Assembly (NCBI RefSeq): GCF_003184185.1
Contig: NZ_QHJG01000007.1
Coordinates: 65,708-129,707 of the forward strand
DNA length: 64,000 nucleotides
Origin: Legionella qingyii
Lineage (GTDB): Bacteria > Pseudomonadota > Gammaproteobacteria > Legionellales > Legionellaceae
Direction of reading: 5' to 3'
Part shown: positions 11,635 to 20,688 of the stretch, one piece after another
Layout: every line of letters begins with the position of its first letter
Position numbering within the stretch: position 1 is the first letter of the stretch
Position numbers and translations under genes: made by a program
The notes under the pieces: generated by a model
Database searches by the model: none
Told to the model about the DNA's origin: nothing
What the model saw: only the letters and a program-made list of their open reading frames with translations

Positions 11635-12813
11635 CTAATCTATAAATATTTCTTTGTCGCTCAATTTATTTTCAAGAGCATTTTTATTTGACAGTTGATA
11701 AATAATTTGGCCAATGCGTACCGCAGCGAAGCCATCACCATAAGGATTTTTTACTTGGCTCATACGTTGATATGCTTCTGTATTTATTAAAAGCTCTTTG
11801 ACATGCGCAACTATTTCTTGGGTATTAGTGCCAACAAGCTTTACTACCCCAGAATTAACAGCTTCTGGTCGTTCTGTAGTTTCACGCATCACTAAAACAG
11901 GTTTGCCTAGAGAAGGAGCTTCTTCTTGAATCCCTCCTGAGTCAGTAAGGATTATGTAAGCCGATTTCATAAAATATACAAAAGGTAAGTAATCGATGGG
12001 CGCTATCAAATGAATATTACTAATGGCCCCCAACAATTCATTGACCGGTTTCTGTACATTAGGATTAAGATGAACAGGATAGACAATATCAACATCGGGA
12101 AAAAGCTGGGCAATTTCTTTTAATGCACAACAAATATTTTGAAAGCCTTGTCCAAAATTTTCTCGTCTATGCCCAGTTACGAGAATCATTCTTTTTTCAG
12201 GCGCAAAAAAAGGATATTTTTCATGCAGTTTACGAACAACGTCAGGTTGTATTTCAATTTTATCAAGAATGGAATATAACGCATCTACAACAGTATTCCC
12301 GGTGAGATAAATACTATCTGAATTAACTCCTTCATTTAAAAGATTTAATCGTGCTAGCTCTGTTGGTACAAAATGCATTGAGGCCAATCCTCCTGCTAAT
12401 TTGCGATTAGCTTCTTCCGGCCAAGGTGAGTTCATATTTCCAGATCTAAGGCCCGCCTCAACATGAGCTACAGGGATACGGTGATAATAGGCCGATAAAG
12501 AAGCGGCCAAAGTTGTTGTCGTATCACCATGAACCAGAATAAGATCAGGTTTGTATGTTTTAAATATATCTGACAACCCAAGTAATATTTTTGCAGTTAA
12601 ACTGCTAAGATCTTGATTAACTTCCATAACCTGCAAGTTAAAATCAGGGGTTATTTCAAATAAATCCAGTACGGAGTCAAGCATTTGTTGATGCTGTCCT
12701 GTTACACAAACTTTGCTACAAACTGTTTCTATGCACTGAAGTTCGCGAATCAAGGGCGCCATTTTTATCGCCTCTGGGCGCGTACCAAAAATTGATAAGG
12801 TATTAAATGACAT
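11635..12813 (-). CDS. wecB: UDP-N-acetylglucosamine 2-epimerase (non-hydrolysing)
   Basis: WecB interconverts UDP-GlcNAc and UDP-ManNAc in the cytoplasm. The 392-residue protein shows the family blocks FGTRPEAIKMAPL, VHGDTTTTLAASL, HVEAGLRSGN, VTGHRRENFG, TDSGGIQEEAPSLGKPVLVMRETTERPEA and NPYGDG. It is not the hydrolysing NeuC type because the non-hydrolysing signatures are complete. It is followed closely by wecC. A remnant of a different wecB-like gene lies at 16714-16905, so the locus once carried or received another copy. Confidence 0.93.
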   Translation of the reverse strand: MSFNTLSIFGTRPEAIKMAPLIRELQCIETVCSKVCVTGQHQQMLDSVLDLFEITPDFNLQVMEVNQDLSSLTAKILLGLSDIFKTYKPDLILVHGDTTTTLAASLSAYYHRIPVAHVEAGLRSGNMNSPWPEEANRKLAGGLASMHFVPTELARLNLLNEGVNSDSIYLTGNTVVDALYSILDKIEIQPDVVRKLHEKYPFFAPEKRMILVTGHRRENFGQGFQNICCALKEIAQLFPDVDIVYPVHLNPNVQKPVNELLGAISNIHLIAPIDYLPFVYFMKSAYIILTDSGGIQEEAPSLGKPVLVMRETTERPEAVNSGVVKLVGTNTQEIVAHVKELLINTEAYQRMSQVKNPYGDGFAAVRIGQIIYQLSNKNALENKLSDKEIFID

Positions 12814-12838
12814 AAAGAACTCTTTAAGTTTTATAATT

Positions 12839-13353
12839 TTATTCCCTGGCCCAATGTTTTAGCATCCCAATAAAGATGCCTCCCAAGGGCCCCAAAATTA
12901 GCCTAGTAATTAAAACCATAGCTTTTTAGACAAATCAGATGGCTTAATCACTCCATCCGGATAAAACAGCTGAAATTTATCCAGATTTTCTATGTCGTTT
13001 TTATAAAAATCATACTTGCTTTGTAGAAGAGGTATAAACGTACGAGCTAAATTATATTTTGTTGATTCTGCGAATAAATCGTGGGGAAATATATTGTAAG
13101 TTGTATCTATACCAAATGGTTTTGGTAAATGACTAAACCTTACCTCACGTTCATAATTAAAAGTATCAATATTCGGTGTATCTGCAGGTAAAATCCATGC
13201 TTGAACTTCGTATGCAGGCTTGGTGAATGCGATATATGCGCTCGCCGTCAGAACGCTTATAATGATTAACCACTTTTGCTGCCACAAGGAGTGTAATAGC
13301 CCAAGAGAATCTATTTCCTCATAAGAGGAGGCGTGATTTATTTGTTGTTTCAA
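12839..13353 (-). pseudogene. Wzz-like chain-length determinant with central deletion and frameshift
   Basis: The open part (12910-13353, 147 residues) has the Wzz N-terminus: an EEIDSLGLLHSLWQQKW cytoplasmic lead, a first membrane helix around residues 29-46, and the start of the periplasmic domain. It then jumps to a proline-containing FYPDGVIKPSDLSKK segment typical of the end of that domain, and stops. One base later in frame, after a run of five A residues (12923-12927 on this strand), reading continues as KAMVLITRLILG and so on to a stop at 12839. This gives the expected second membrane helix and basic tail. The coiled-coil middle of about 150 residues is missing. I regard it as a decayed wzz. 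Confidence 0.7.
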
Positions 13354-13805
13354 CGTTAACTCCTTTTATTAACAACAGTAGTCCTCGTAGGGTAAATAGT
13401 TCGTTTAAACCATTCCTACATGTAAGAACGTATAAGAACTATAAGTTATTTTTCTATATAACTTTTGCCCCAATGTACGGATTCTACAATACCCATATGC
13501 AAATTCAAAGAACAAATTTATTCATGATTGGAGATTCAATTTAGTCCATCTCTGGATAAAGAATTTTTATGAAATCAAGTGGATAAATTATGAGGGTTTA
13601 TTGCAAAACTTTTCCTGGAAAAAGCGATTATTATATAATGATTATCTTCTGGCCTGCAGCGTTTATAGAATTCGTTACTACGGCTTTCTGTTCAGTGAGT
13701 TAGAGGGTAATTATTAGGTGTGTTAATGCTAAAAATTTTTGCAAAAGAGATGATTATAATCAATAATTGGGTTCATTTGCTATAAGAACAAAAGGTAAAT
13801 TTATA
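13354..13805. other. Divergent intergenic region between wzz remnant and GT4 gene
   Basis: About 450 bases without a convincing gene. It should hold divergent promoters. A TATAAT at 13634-13639 on the plus strand, with TTCCTG sixteen bases upstream, is a possible sigma-70 promoter for the glycosyltransferase gene, leaving a leader of about 160 bases. I see no JUMPStart/ops element. Confidence in the promoter itself is low. Confidence 0.3.
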
Positions 13806-15269
13806 ATGTCTTCTCTAAAAATATGCTACATACTCTCAACTACAGAAGGAGGGACATGGGCTTTTGAACAATTACGGGAGCTTAGAAATACTTATCGGTA
13901 TGATGTTTCAGTTATATTAAGTGGGACTTCCGGAACTTTAGTTGATCGTTTTAGAGCAGAAAATATTCCTGTTTATACTGCGGATTTCGATTTTATGCGT
14001 CCGACAGACTTGTTCTTTTTACCGCAAAAGATCTTAAGGCTAGTTAAGTTACTGCGCCAAAAGCGATTTGATGTAATACAAACGCATCTTTTTCCATCTA
14101 TGGTTATTGGTCGGATTGCGAGCTGGATTGCCGATGTGCCGATTCGTCTTTCAATGATTGCAGGCCCATTTCATCTTGAAGCAGATACACCACAATGGAT
14201 TGATAAAACAACCAGCTGGATGGATGTGGCAGTGATACCTTCCTGCAATTATTCGAAACAACTTTATTTGAAAATGGGCGTTCCAGAACATCGACTTCAT
14301 GTCATTTATTATAGCCCGGATGAACGACGTTTTGATGCAGAGAATACCCTTCCTGCAGGCTTGAGGGAGGAATTTGGATGGCCTGCAGGCACGCCATTAA
14401 TTGGGATGATTGCTTATTTTTATCCAAAATTGGGAAAAAATAGATGGACTCCACCATTTTTGCATGGAAAAGCAATTAAAGGTCATGAGGATGTAATTCG
14501 AGCAGCTCCGACCATTCTTAAGGAGTTTCCAAATGCAAAATTGCTTCTAATCGGCAGTGGCTGGGGCGACGCAGGGCAGGAAGTAATGCAATCCATGCAG
14601 GCTTTGGTTGCAGAGCTTGGGCTGCAAGATAGTGTGATTTTCACAGGGCATCGTCAGGATATCCCCCGCATTTATCGGGATCTGGATGTATCGATACAAG
14701 CCTCACTCAATGAGAATCTCGGTGGAACAATCGAGGCTTTATTAATGGAGTGTCCTACCGTTGTAACCCGAGTAGGTGGTTTAGTAGATACAGTAATTGA
14801 TGGAGTAACAGGTGTGCAAGTCAATGTTGCTGATCCTGCAGATTTAGCCGAGGGCGTTTTACGCTTGTTGCGAGATCCTAAAGCAGCAAAGAAACTTGGA
14901 GAAGCAGGGCGTGCCTACATGCTTGAGAAGTTTACTCTTAATTCCACGGTTAGTGATTTAGATAAGCTTTATCAACATTACATAAAGACAACACCTGTCG
15001 GCTATCGATTTTATAAAACGATTTATCGTTTTCTTTTACTCAGTGTCTTAGGATTTTTTGTTTCCTTACGTTTTTTTATTTTAGATATTTGGTTTCTTCC
15101 TCGATGGGATATGGGGTGGCGCCCATGGAAACAGATAATCATCCGTTCCAAGATGTTGTTTTATCGATTTTGGTCCCTTATGGTTACTCGCCCCAAGATG
15201 TTGCTCTATCGATTTTATTCCCTTGTTGGGCGAGTGGCGGCAAAGATTTCCCTTAAATCTAAGGATTAG
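13806..15269 (+). CDS. GT4-family glycosyltransferase with C-terminal membrane-associated tail
   Basis: A 487-residue GT-B glycosyltransferase. The C-terminal donor domain has LLIGSGWGD, VIFTGHRQDIP and the EX7E-type block ENLGGTIEALLMECPTVVTRVGG. The N-domain opens with KICYILSTTEGG. Beyond the usual end near residue 400 is a tail with a hydrophobic helix (FLLLSVLGFFVSLRFFIL) and a roughly 36-base imperfect tandem repeat encoding SKMLFYRFWSL and PKMLLYRFYSL, which probably binds the inner membrane. I start at 13806 because AAAGG lies about ten bases upstream; an ATG at 13767 would add 13 residues. It is alone on the plus strand in this part of the locus. Its sugar is unknown. Confidence 0.82.
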   Translation: MSSLKICYILSTTEGGTWAFEQLRELRNTYRYDVSVILSGTSGTLVDRFRAENIPVYTADFDFMRPTDLFFLPQKILRLVKLLRQKRFDVIQTHLFPSMVIGRIASWIADVPIRLSMIAGPFHLEADTPQWIDKTTSWMDVAVIPSCNYSKQLYLKMGVPEHRLHVIYYSPDERRFDAENTLPAGLREEFGWPAGTPLIGMIAYFYPKLGKNRWTPPFLHGKAIKGHEDVIRAAPTILKEFPNAKLLLIGSGWGDAGQEVMQSMQALVAELGLQDSVIFTGHRQDIPRIYRDLDVSIQASLNENLGGTIEALLMECPTVVTRVGGLVDTVIDGVTGVQVNVADPADLAEGVLRLLRDPKAAKKLGEAGRAYMLEKFTLNSTVSDLDKLYQHYIKTTPVGYRFYKTIYRFLLLSVLGFFVSLRFFILDIWFLPRWDMGWRPWKQIIIRSKMLFYRFWSLMVTRPKMLLYRFYSLVGRVAAKISLKSKD

Positions 15270-15344
15270 GCCCAATAATGCCTAGTAGATAGGGGTGAGA
15301 TTCCATTTAAGATGATGCCTGATACTTAATAGAGCGAGATTATT

Positions 15345-15379
15345 GCAAGTTAACTACTGCATCACAGTGGTTAACTTGC
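15345..15379. terminator. Strong hairpin between convergent GT4 and wzz genes
   Basis: GCAAGTTAACTACTG at 15345-15359 pairs with CAGTGGTTAACTTGC at 15365-15379 across a five-base loop, giving a 15-base stem with one G-U pair. It lies between the ends of two convergent genes. No long T-run follows on either strand, so a bidirectional terminator is likely but not certain. Confidence 0.6.
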
Positions 15380-15395
15380 TGGCCGTTGCGATGAA

Positions 15396-16724
15396 CTAGG
15401 ATTGTAGTACCATGCTATTACGTTTGTTCATTGCGTCTTGGAAAAGTACAATCATACACGACAATAGAAACCCTAAAATTAACCCTAATACAATAATTAA
15501 TCCCTTTTTAGGTTTAATTGGTTTGGAGTCAACCAAAGGCTGGCCGTCCATTGCAAACAGAGTGACTCCATTCACATCGAAGGATAATGTCTTTAGACGT
15601 TTAAGCTCAAGTTGTAACTGTTCGATATTTTTTGTATAGGGTCTATCATCTTTTCGCTCACGTAACGCGATAATTTTTTTGTCATTTTGTACAATGTGGA
15701 GCTTTTCTTGTAGTGCAGAGATCTGTTTATTATATGCTAAAGTATGGGGGGTTGCTTTCAGAAGAGCGATTTCTTTCTTGAGGTAGGTAGTTCCTTTTAA
15801 ATAAAGATCATTATGATTTTGATTTACATCCACCACTATATTTTGACTTTTTATTTTCTGAACTTGGTTGGGGTATGTAATTCCCAAAAGTTGGGCGACT
15901 TGTAGCGCTTGATCTAATTCCTGTAAGCGAATTTGTCGATCGCGTTGGTCTCGTTTCGTGAGAGCCTCAATGCTGTTGTTTAATTGTGCAATGGATAAGT
16001 TCTGTTTATCAATCAGTTGTTTGATTTCATTGCCCCGATTTGCAGTAACAGTGGCGATACGTATCTGTATTTGTTCTGTTAATTTGGTTATTTTACTTTG
16101 AATAATTTCTCGTTGCGCTGAAATAAGATTTTTTAACACTTTTTGATTTGTATAGGCCAGATACGCTTTATTAGCAGTAGCTTGTAGATCAAGTGTAGGG
16201 AAAAAAGTGATCAATTCAGCTTCTTTACCACTATCATTAAAGCTGTCTTTTGTATCGCCTTTAAAATGATTAATAACAACTATTTGGAAATGTTTTGATG
16301 CAACATTCAATAAGTGAGAAAGTTTCTCTTGAGATAGCTGGGCTTTTTGATCTTTAGGGATTACTAAATTATTTTCGCGTAAAAAAGAAATAATATTACT
16401 TTTTTTCGATAATAGCTTGATAAATTTATTAAATAAAACAGGTCCCTGTGCATTTAAATCAGCATTTAGTATTAGTTTTTGAAATTGATTTGGGTACGGC
16501 TCAATTAAATTTGATTTAGCCTCATAAGTCTTCGGAAGTAAAAAAGCAATCGATATAGCACATAAAGTGCAAAGGCCAGTAACAGCGGCTATAAAAGCTC
16601 TTTTTTTGAACAGAACTGATAATAAATCAAAAAAATCAATAGATTGACTGGTATCTGTTTGGTCATGTACAAGCAAATATTGGGGATTAATTGCCTGCAG
16701 TTTCTTAGAATTTTCATCCAACAT
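15396..16724 (-). CDS. Wzz-like polysaccharide chain-length determinant
   Basis: A 442-residue inner-membrane protein with the Wzz layout. It has a short cytoplasmic N-terminus with SIDFFDLLSVLFKKR, a first helix at about 43-63, and a YEAKSNLIEPYP start to the periplasmic domain. A long coiled-coil-rich middle (about 190-370) is followed by a proline-containing KPIKPKKG motif and a second helix at about 405-427. It is longer than typical Wzz of about 325 residues, mostly in the coiled coil. The start is fixed by an AAGGAA site seven bases upstream, which lies inside the end of a wecB remnant. It is the only intact chain-length regulator in the window. Confidence 0.8.
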   Translation of the reverse strand: MLDENSKKLQAINPQYLLVHDQTDTSQSIDFFDLLSVLFKKRAFIAAVTGLCTLCAISIAFLLPKTYEAKSNLIEPYPNQFQKLILNADLNAQGPVLFNKFIKLLSKKSNIISFLRENNLVIPKDQKAQLSQEKLSHLLNVASKHFQIVVINHFKGDTKDSFNDSGKEAELITFFPTLDLQATANKAYLAYTNQKVLKNLISAQREIIQSKITKLTEQIQIRIATVTANRGNEIKQLIDKQNLSIAQLNNSIEALTKRDQRDRQIRLQELDQALQVAQLLGITYPNQVQKIKSQNIVVDVNQNHNDLYLKGTTYLKKEIALLKATPHTLAYNKQISALQEKLHIVQNDKKIIALRERKDDRPYTKNIEQLQLELKRLKTLSFDVNGVTLFAMDGQPLVDSKPIKPKKGLIIVLGLILGFLLSCMIVLFQDAMNKRNSMVLQS

Positions 16725-16905
16725 AATTTATTTCCTTACCATTTAACTGAAACAATGCCGACTGCAGATCTAGAAATTGTCGATATTGATCCATGATGCA
16801 TATTATATTTTGAATAACTCTTGATGTTTCCAATGTTTGAACCAAAGGGAGCATTTTGATGGCTTCAGGAGGGGCTCTAAAATTGCAAAAAGTATTAACA
16901 GTCAT
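16714..16905 (-). pseudogene. N-terminal remnant of a wecB-like UDP-GlcNAc 2-epimerase
   Basis: About 55 codons resemble the WecB N-terminus: NTFCNFRAPPEAIKMLPLVQTLE aligns with LSIFGTRPEAIKMAPLIREL of the intact wecB. IICIMDQYRQFLDLQSALFQL aligns with the next block (VCVTGQHQQMLDSVLDLFEI). The conserved GTRPE has decayed to NFRAPPE. It then runs into the ribosome-binding site of wzz and stops. The remaining 330 or so residues are absent. This looks like the scar of a recombination or deletion joining wzz to an old wecB. Whether the fragment is translated is unknown. Confidence 0.75.
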
Positions 16906-17256
16906 GAAAATCCATTTAAATTTTGTCAAAATCTATATCACAAACAACTCAGAATCTACGAATGTTTCATCGCTTACTTAGTAGTTTCAACTTTACTGCT
17001 TTCTGTTAAGCAGCATAATAAATACCATACTCTATTGAATTTGAATAGCAATTTTTTATCATTCTCAAAACAGTAGGACATAATTGATTTTCCTAATTTT
17101 CGCGAGTGTAAAAAATGAAAGATTTTTGGCTAGAAAAATAGGAAGTTAAAATCTTAGAAAAGCCTCAAAAGCACTTTTATATTGTAATTTCCAAACGAGG
17201 AAAGTGAACATCAGTAGGTTACTTTTGCTCCTGGCGCCAAACGCAATGATACTTAG
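16906..17256. other. AT-rich gap between wecB remnant and wzt
   Basis: About 350 bases in which I see no gene. The wecB remnant begins just before it and wzt ends just after it, both on the minus strand. Any promoter for the remnant and wzz must lie here. No clear terminator hairpin with a T-run was found after wzt. Confidence 0.3.
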
Positions 17257-18012
17257 TTAAGCTGGTTGTACTTTTCCTTCGTAAACATCCATCACCGAAT
17301 TAACGTCACCAAACATTTTTACGCTCCCGTGCTCTAGCCAAAGTACGCAATTGCAAAATTGTTTGATGATTTCATTTGAATGAGATGCAAGCACCATAAT
17401 ATTCGATTGATTTACATATTCATTCATGCGGTTTTTTGCTTTTTCAATAAAACTTGCATCACCTACCCCAATTACTTCATCTACAAGAAGAATATCGGGA
17501 ACTAATGCAGTAGATAAACCAAATGCTAAGCGAATCATCATCCCACTAGAGTAGGTTTTAACAGGCATTGAAAGAAAATCACCAAGTTCTGTAAATTCCT
17601 CAACATTTTTGATAATGCTCTTTATTTGACCGTTTGATAAGCCAAGAATTAGTCCTCGCATGCGGATGTTTTCATAACCCGTAAGCGTGGGCTGCATGCC
17701 TACACTGATATTAATTAAAGAAACGATATTTCCCTTAATGTATATATTTCCTTGTAGTGGTTCATAAACACCAGAGAGAACACGAAGTAAAGTGGATTTT
17801 CCGGCGCCATTATGGCCTATTAATCCTAAACGATCCCCATTTTTTAAGTGCAGAGAGATATTATTTAAAGCCTGTACTTGTAATTTGCCACTTTTCCCAT
17901 TACTTAAAAGACCACCGGTTGCGATATTGGCGATTCCTCTTTTTAAAGAACGCGCATCAATATCATAAACAGGATATGTAAGTGAAAGATTTTTACAAAC
18001 AATGTAAGACAC
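17257..18012 (-). CDS. wzt: O-antigen/capsule ABC exporter ATPase
   Basis: The ATPase of a Wzm/Wzt-type exporter that moves undecaprenyl-linked polysaccharide across the inner membrane. Walker A is GHNGAGKST, the signature is YSSGMMIRLAFGLS, Walker B is DILLVDEVIGVGD, and the switch His is in LASHSNE. At 251 residues it lacks the C-terminal O-chain-binding domain of E. coli O8/O9a Wzt and resembles the short KpsT/TagH type. I start at a GTG at 18012 because GGAG lies six bases upstream; an in-frame TTG at 18036 would overlap wzm. It is directly downstream of wzm. Confidence 0.88.
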   Translation of the reverse strand: MSYIVCKNLSLTYPVYDIDARSLKRGIANIATGGLLSNGKSGKLQVQALNNISLHLKNGDRLGLIGHNGAGKSTLLRVLSGVYEPLQGNIYIKGNIVSLINISVGMQPTLTGYENIRMRGLILGLSNGQIKSIIKNVEEFTELGDFLSMPVKTYSSGMMIRLAFGLSTALVPDILLVDEVIGVGDASFIEKAKNRMNEYVNQSNIMVLASHSNEIIKQFCNCVLWLEHGSVKMFGDVNSVMDVYEGKVQPA

Positions 18013-18026
18013 AACGCACTCCGTAA

Positions 18027-18866
18027 TTAAATCCAAAAAGGAATATTTCTTCTAAATCGTGCAAACAGGACGAATGAAATGCACGATGAAACTATCGTTA
18101 TTGAAATGCAGGTATTCCATGTCATCAGATCGGGAACTTGTCCTAACAAAGGCATTCTAATTAGATCAATAAAATAATTTAATGGATTGAATATGATAAT
18201 GGCAGAGTTTGGCAGCAAATTTGCATTCCAAGAAATGGGAGTAATAAAAAACATCACTTGAATTAAGCTATTAATGATGGGAGGAATATCACGATATTTT
18301 GTACCTAATATCGACAAGATTAAGCCTGCTGAAATTAAATTTAAAATAATTAGAAATAAACCAGGAATTACATAAAAGATTGCCCAATTGAGCGGTACTT
18401 GAAAATAAAGCGCAACAGCACCATAGACTAAGGCATTATGAAAAAATATGATGACATGACGCCAAGTCAACCTGAATACATATAAAATATAGGGCAACTT
18501 GATTTCATTAATAAGTAGGGAGGCTTCAACAAATGTATTACAACTCTCTGCCAGTGCTGCTGAAATCAAGACCCACACTAAGTAACCGGTTGTAAAAAAA
18601 GGGACATATTCTGCTATTGATTGATGAAACAATCGACTGTACACAACTGAAAAGGCGACAATAATAACAAGCATACTGGCCGTGATCCAAAATGGACCTA
18701 ATACTGATCCGCGATAACGAATTTTTATGTCATTCCAGCCTAGATAGGTCCATAGCTTCCACTTTTTTATTGAGTCGAATAAGTCAATAACAGCAAGCTT
18801 AGATTGACTGTTTCTTATTTCTTGAGTGGGTATATTAATATCAATAGTCTCAGTTAATTCGTTCAT
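18027..18866 (-). CDS. wzm: O-antigen/capsule ABC exporter permease
   Basis: A 279-residue ABC-2 family permease with about six helices between residues 50 and 275, forming the channel partner of the ATPase that follows. It carries the family blocks YLGWNDIKIRYRGSVLGPFWITASM near the start, KYRDIPPIINSLIQVMFFITPISW in the second half and FNPLNYFIDLIRMPLLG near the end. It lies five bases after the aminotransferase gene and directly before wzt, so the two form an operon with the pgl-like trio upstream. Confidence 0.88.
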   Translation of the reverse strand: MNELTETIDINIPTQEIRNSQSKLAVIDLFDSIKKWKLWTYLGWNDIKIRYRGSVLGPFWITASMLVIIVAFSVVYSRLFHQSIAEYVPFFTTGYLVWVLISAALAESCNTFVEASLLINEIKLPYILYVFRLTWRHVIIFFHNALVYGAVALYFQVPLNWAIFYVIPGLFLIILNLISAGLILSILGTKYRDIPPIINSLIQVMFFITPISWNANLLPNSAIIIFNPLNYFIDLIRMPLLGQVPDLMTWNTCISITIVSSCISFVLFARFRRNIPFWI

Positions 18867-18871
18867 GTACC

Positions 18872-20050
18872 TTACACCTGGGTTGCTTGAAGCATTACTT
18901 CTGTAAGAACTTGGCAGGTTTTATCAATTTCTGATTTTAATAAACTTGGATGAACTAAAAACATCAAGCTGGTTTCTCCAAGTTTGGATGCAACTGGAAG
19001 TCTATTATGCGGACGCCAGCCAGTATTATCAAATGCTTTTTCTAAATATACTTCAGAGCAGGAGCCTTGATAACAAGGGACGCCACGATCATTAATTTCT
19101 TTTAAAATACGATTACGATCCCAGCCTGCTGCCAGTTGGCTTTCTTCTACAAATACATAACATTTGTAAGCGGCATGCACAATTTCATCAGGAATTTGGG
19201 GAACTCTAAGGCCTTTTAAAGTTGAGGCAACTTCATAAATTTGTTTTAGATTGCCTAGTCGTTGTTGATGCCAAGTGGGCATTTTTTTAAGTTGTATGCG
19301 GCCAATTACGGCTTGAATTTCAATCATCCTTCCATTCATACCAAAGCTTCGATGTAGCCAACGAAAACCAGGTTCAATGGGTTCATTATATATGGCATCC
19401 CAGGATTTTCCATGATCCTTATAAGACCACATGGACGACCAGAGTTGTTCATCATTAGTCGTGACCATGCCTCCTTCGCCTCCGGTGGTCATAATTTTAT
19501 CCTGGCAGAATGACCAGGCTCCTATATGACCTATTGAGCCAACTGAACGACCTTTGTATTGAGCGCCATGGGCTTGGGCACAATCTTCAATGACATATAA
19601 ATTTAATTCTTCTGCCAATGCTAGAATGGGATCCATATCACAAGGCCAGCCAGCAAGATGAACGCAGATTATTGCTTTAGTATTAGGGGTTACCACGGCG
19701 CGAATGGTCTCGGCGGTAATATTTTGACTGTTTTCATCGACATCAGCAAATACAGGAGTGCCGCCGCAAGTCACTATAGATGAAGCAGAAGCGATGAACG
19801 TCCGTGAGGTCACAATGACTTCATCCCCTGCTTTTATTCCAATCGCTTTTAATGCGACATCAAGTGCAATAGTGCCATTTGCTAATGCTACGGCATATTT
19901 TGTACCTACCCACGCTGCAAATTCATTTTCAAATTCCCGGCATTCATTTCCAGTCCAATAATTTACCTTATTCGATAGCAGCACTTGATGTATTCGCTCT
20001 GCTTCTTCTTCAGAGTAATTAGGCCAAGGTGAAAATGCTGTATTTAACAT
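18872..20050 (-). CDS. DegT/DnrJ/EryC1/StrS-family sugar aminotransferase (PglE-like)
   Basis: A 392-residue PLP enzyme that aminates a nucleotide-linked keto sugar. The PLP lysine is K185 in SFCQDKIMTTGGEGG; VIEDCAQAHGAQYKG and SRTFIASASSIV are further family marks. It follows a PglD-like acetyltransferase and a PglC-like phosphoglycosyltransferase in one operon. The three together resemble the bacillosamine route, where UDP-4-keto-6-deoxy-GlcNAc is aminated, acetylated and loaded on lipid. The matching PglF-type dehydratase is not in this window, so the substrate is inferred. It is distinct from pseC. Confidence 0.8.
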   Translation of the reverse strand: MLNTAFSPWPNYSEEEAERIHQVLLSNKVNYWTGNECREFENEFAAWVGTKYAVALANGTIALDVALKAIGIKAGDEVIVTSRTFIASASSIVTCGGTPVFADVDENSQNITAETIRAVVTPNTKAIICVHLAGWPCDMDPILALAEELNLYVIEDCAQAHGAQYKGRSVGSIGHIGAWSFCQDKIMTTGGEGGMVTTNDEQLWSSMWSYKDHGKSWDAIYNEPIEPGFRWLHRSFGMNGRMIEIQAVIGRIQLKKMPTWHQQRLGNLKQIYEVASTLKGLRVPQIPDEIVHAAYKCYVFVEESQLAAGWDRNRILKEINDRGVPCYQGSCSEVYLEKAFDNTGWRPHNRLPVASKLGETSLMFLVHPSLLKSEIDKTCQVLTEVMLQATQV

Positions 20051-20052
20051 AT

Positions 20053-20688
20053 TTAATCCTTTGAATTTTTTTTATAAATTTTTGCGGGTACGCCAAAAGC
20101 GGTACAATAGTCTGGTAAGTCATTAACAACAACCGAACCTGCTCCTACCATCACTTCGGCACCAATTTTAATACATTGACGTACACAAGAGCCAATACCA
20201 ACCCAACTTAAATTACCTACACTTACATTTCCTGCTAAACTGACTCCTGGAGAAATATGTACCGCGTGCCCAATAGTACAGTCATGCTCAATAATTGCAC
20301 CCGTGTTAATAATCGTACCTGCACCAATTGTGCAATCAGGATTTAATACGGCTCTGGCAAAAACAACAGAGCCTTCGGCTATTTTAGCTGAAGGACTTAT
20401 TATTGCTGAGGGATGAATAATTGTTGCTAATGGAATTTTTTCATTTAAAAAGTACGTCATTTTTTCCATGCGAATAGAATTATTGCCAATTGCAACAACG
20501 AGGCCATCAAATTCAGATGCTTGTTCCAGAAAGGATTGCGTCGTTCCACTAACCTTCCACGCCCCAACTTGGTTAATATTTGGCCATCGGTCATCAAAAA
20601 GAACAATATTTTGCCAACCAGAACAGAGTGCTGCATCAGCAACAACTTTTGCATGCCCACCTGCACCAATAACAGCAAGAGACTTCAT
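20053..20688 (-). CDS. NeuD/PglD-family sugar O/N-acetyltransferase
   Basis: A 211-residue acetyltransferase. A small Rossmann-like N-domain begins LAVIGAGGHAKVVADAA and binds the sugar nucleotide. From about residue 95 a left-handed beta-helix of hexapeptide repeats follows, with NTGAIIEHDCTIGHAVHISPG carrying the likely catalytic His. It overlaps pglC by four bases and precedes the aminotransferase by two, so it probably acetylates the amino sugar made there, as PglD does. O-acetylation of another sugar is the alternative. Confidence 0.82.
   Translation of the reverse strand: MKSLAVIGAGGHAKVVADAALCSGWQNIVLFDDRWPNINQVGAWKVSGTTQSFLEQASEFDGLVVAIGNNSIRMEKMTYFLNEKIPLATIIHPSAIISPSAKIAEGSVVFARAVLNPDCTIGAGTIINTGAIIEHDCTIGHAVHISPGVSLAGNVSVGNLSWVGIGSCVRQCIKIGAEVMVGAGSVVVNDLPDYCTAFGVPAKIYKKNSKD

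Noticed and set aside
13354..13805. JUMPStart/ops anti-termination element for the polysaccharide operon
   Set aside because: No GGCGGTAGCGT-like core was found on either strand in this region.
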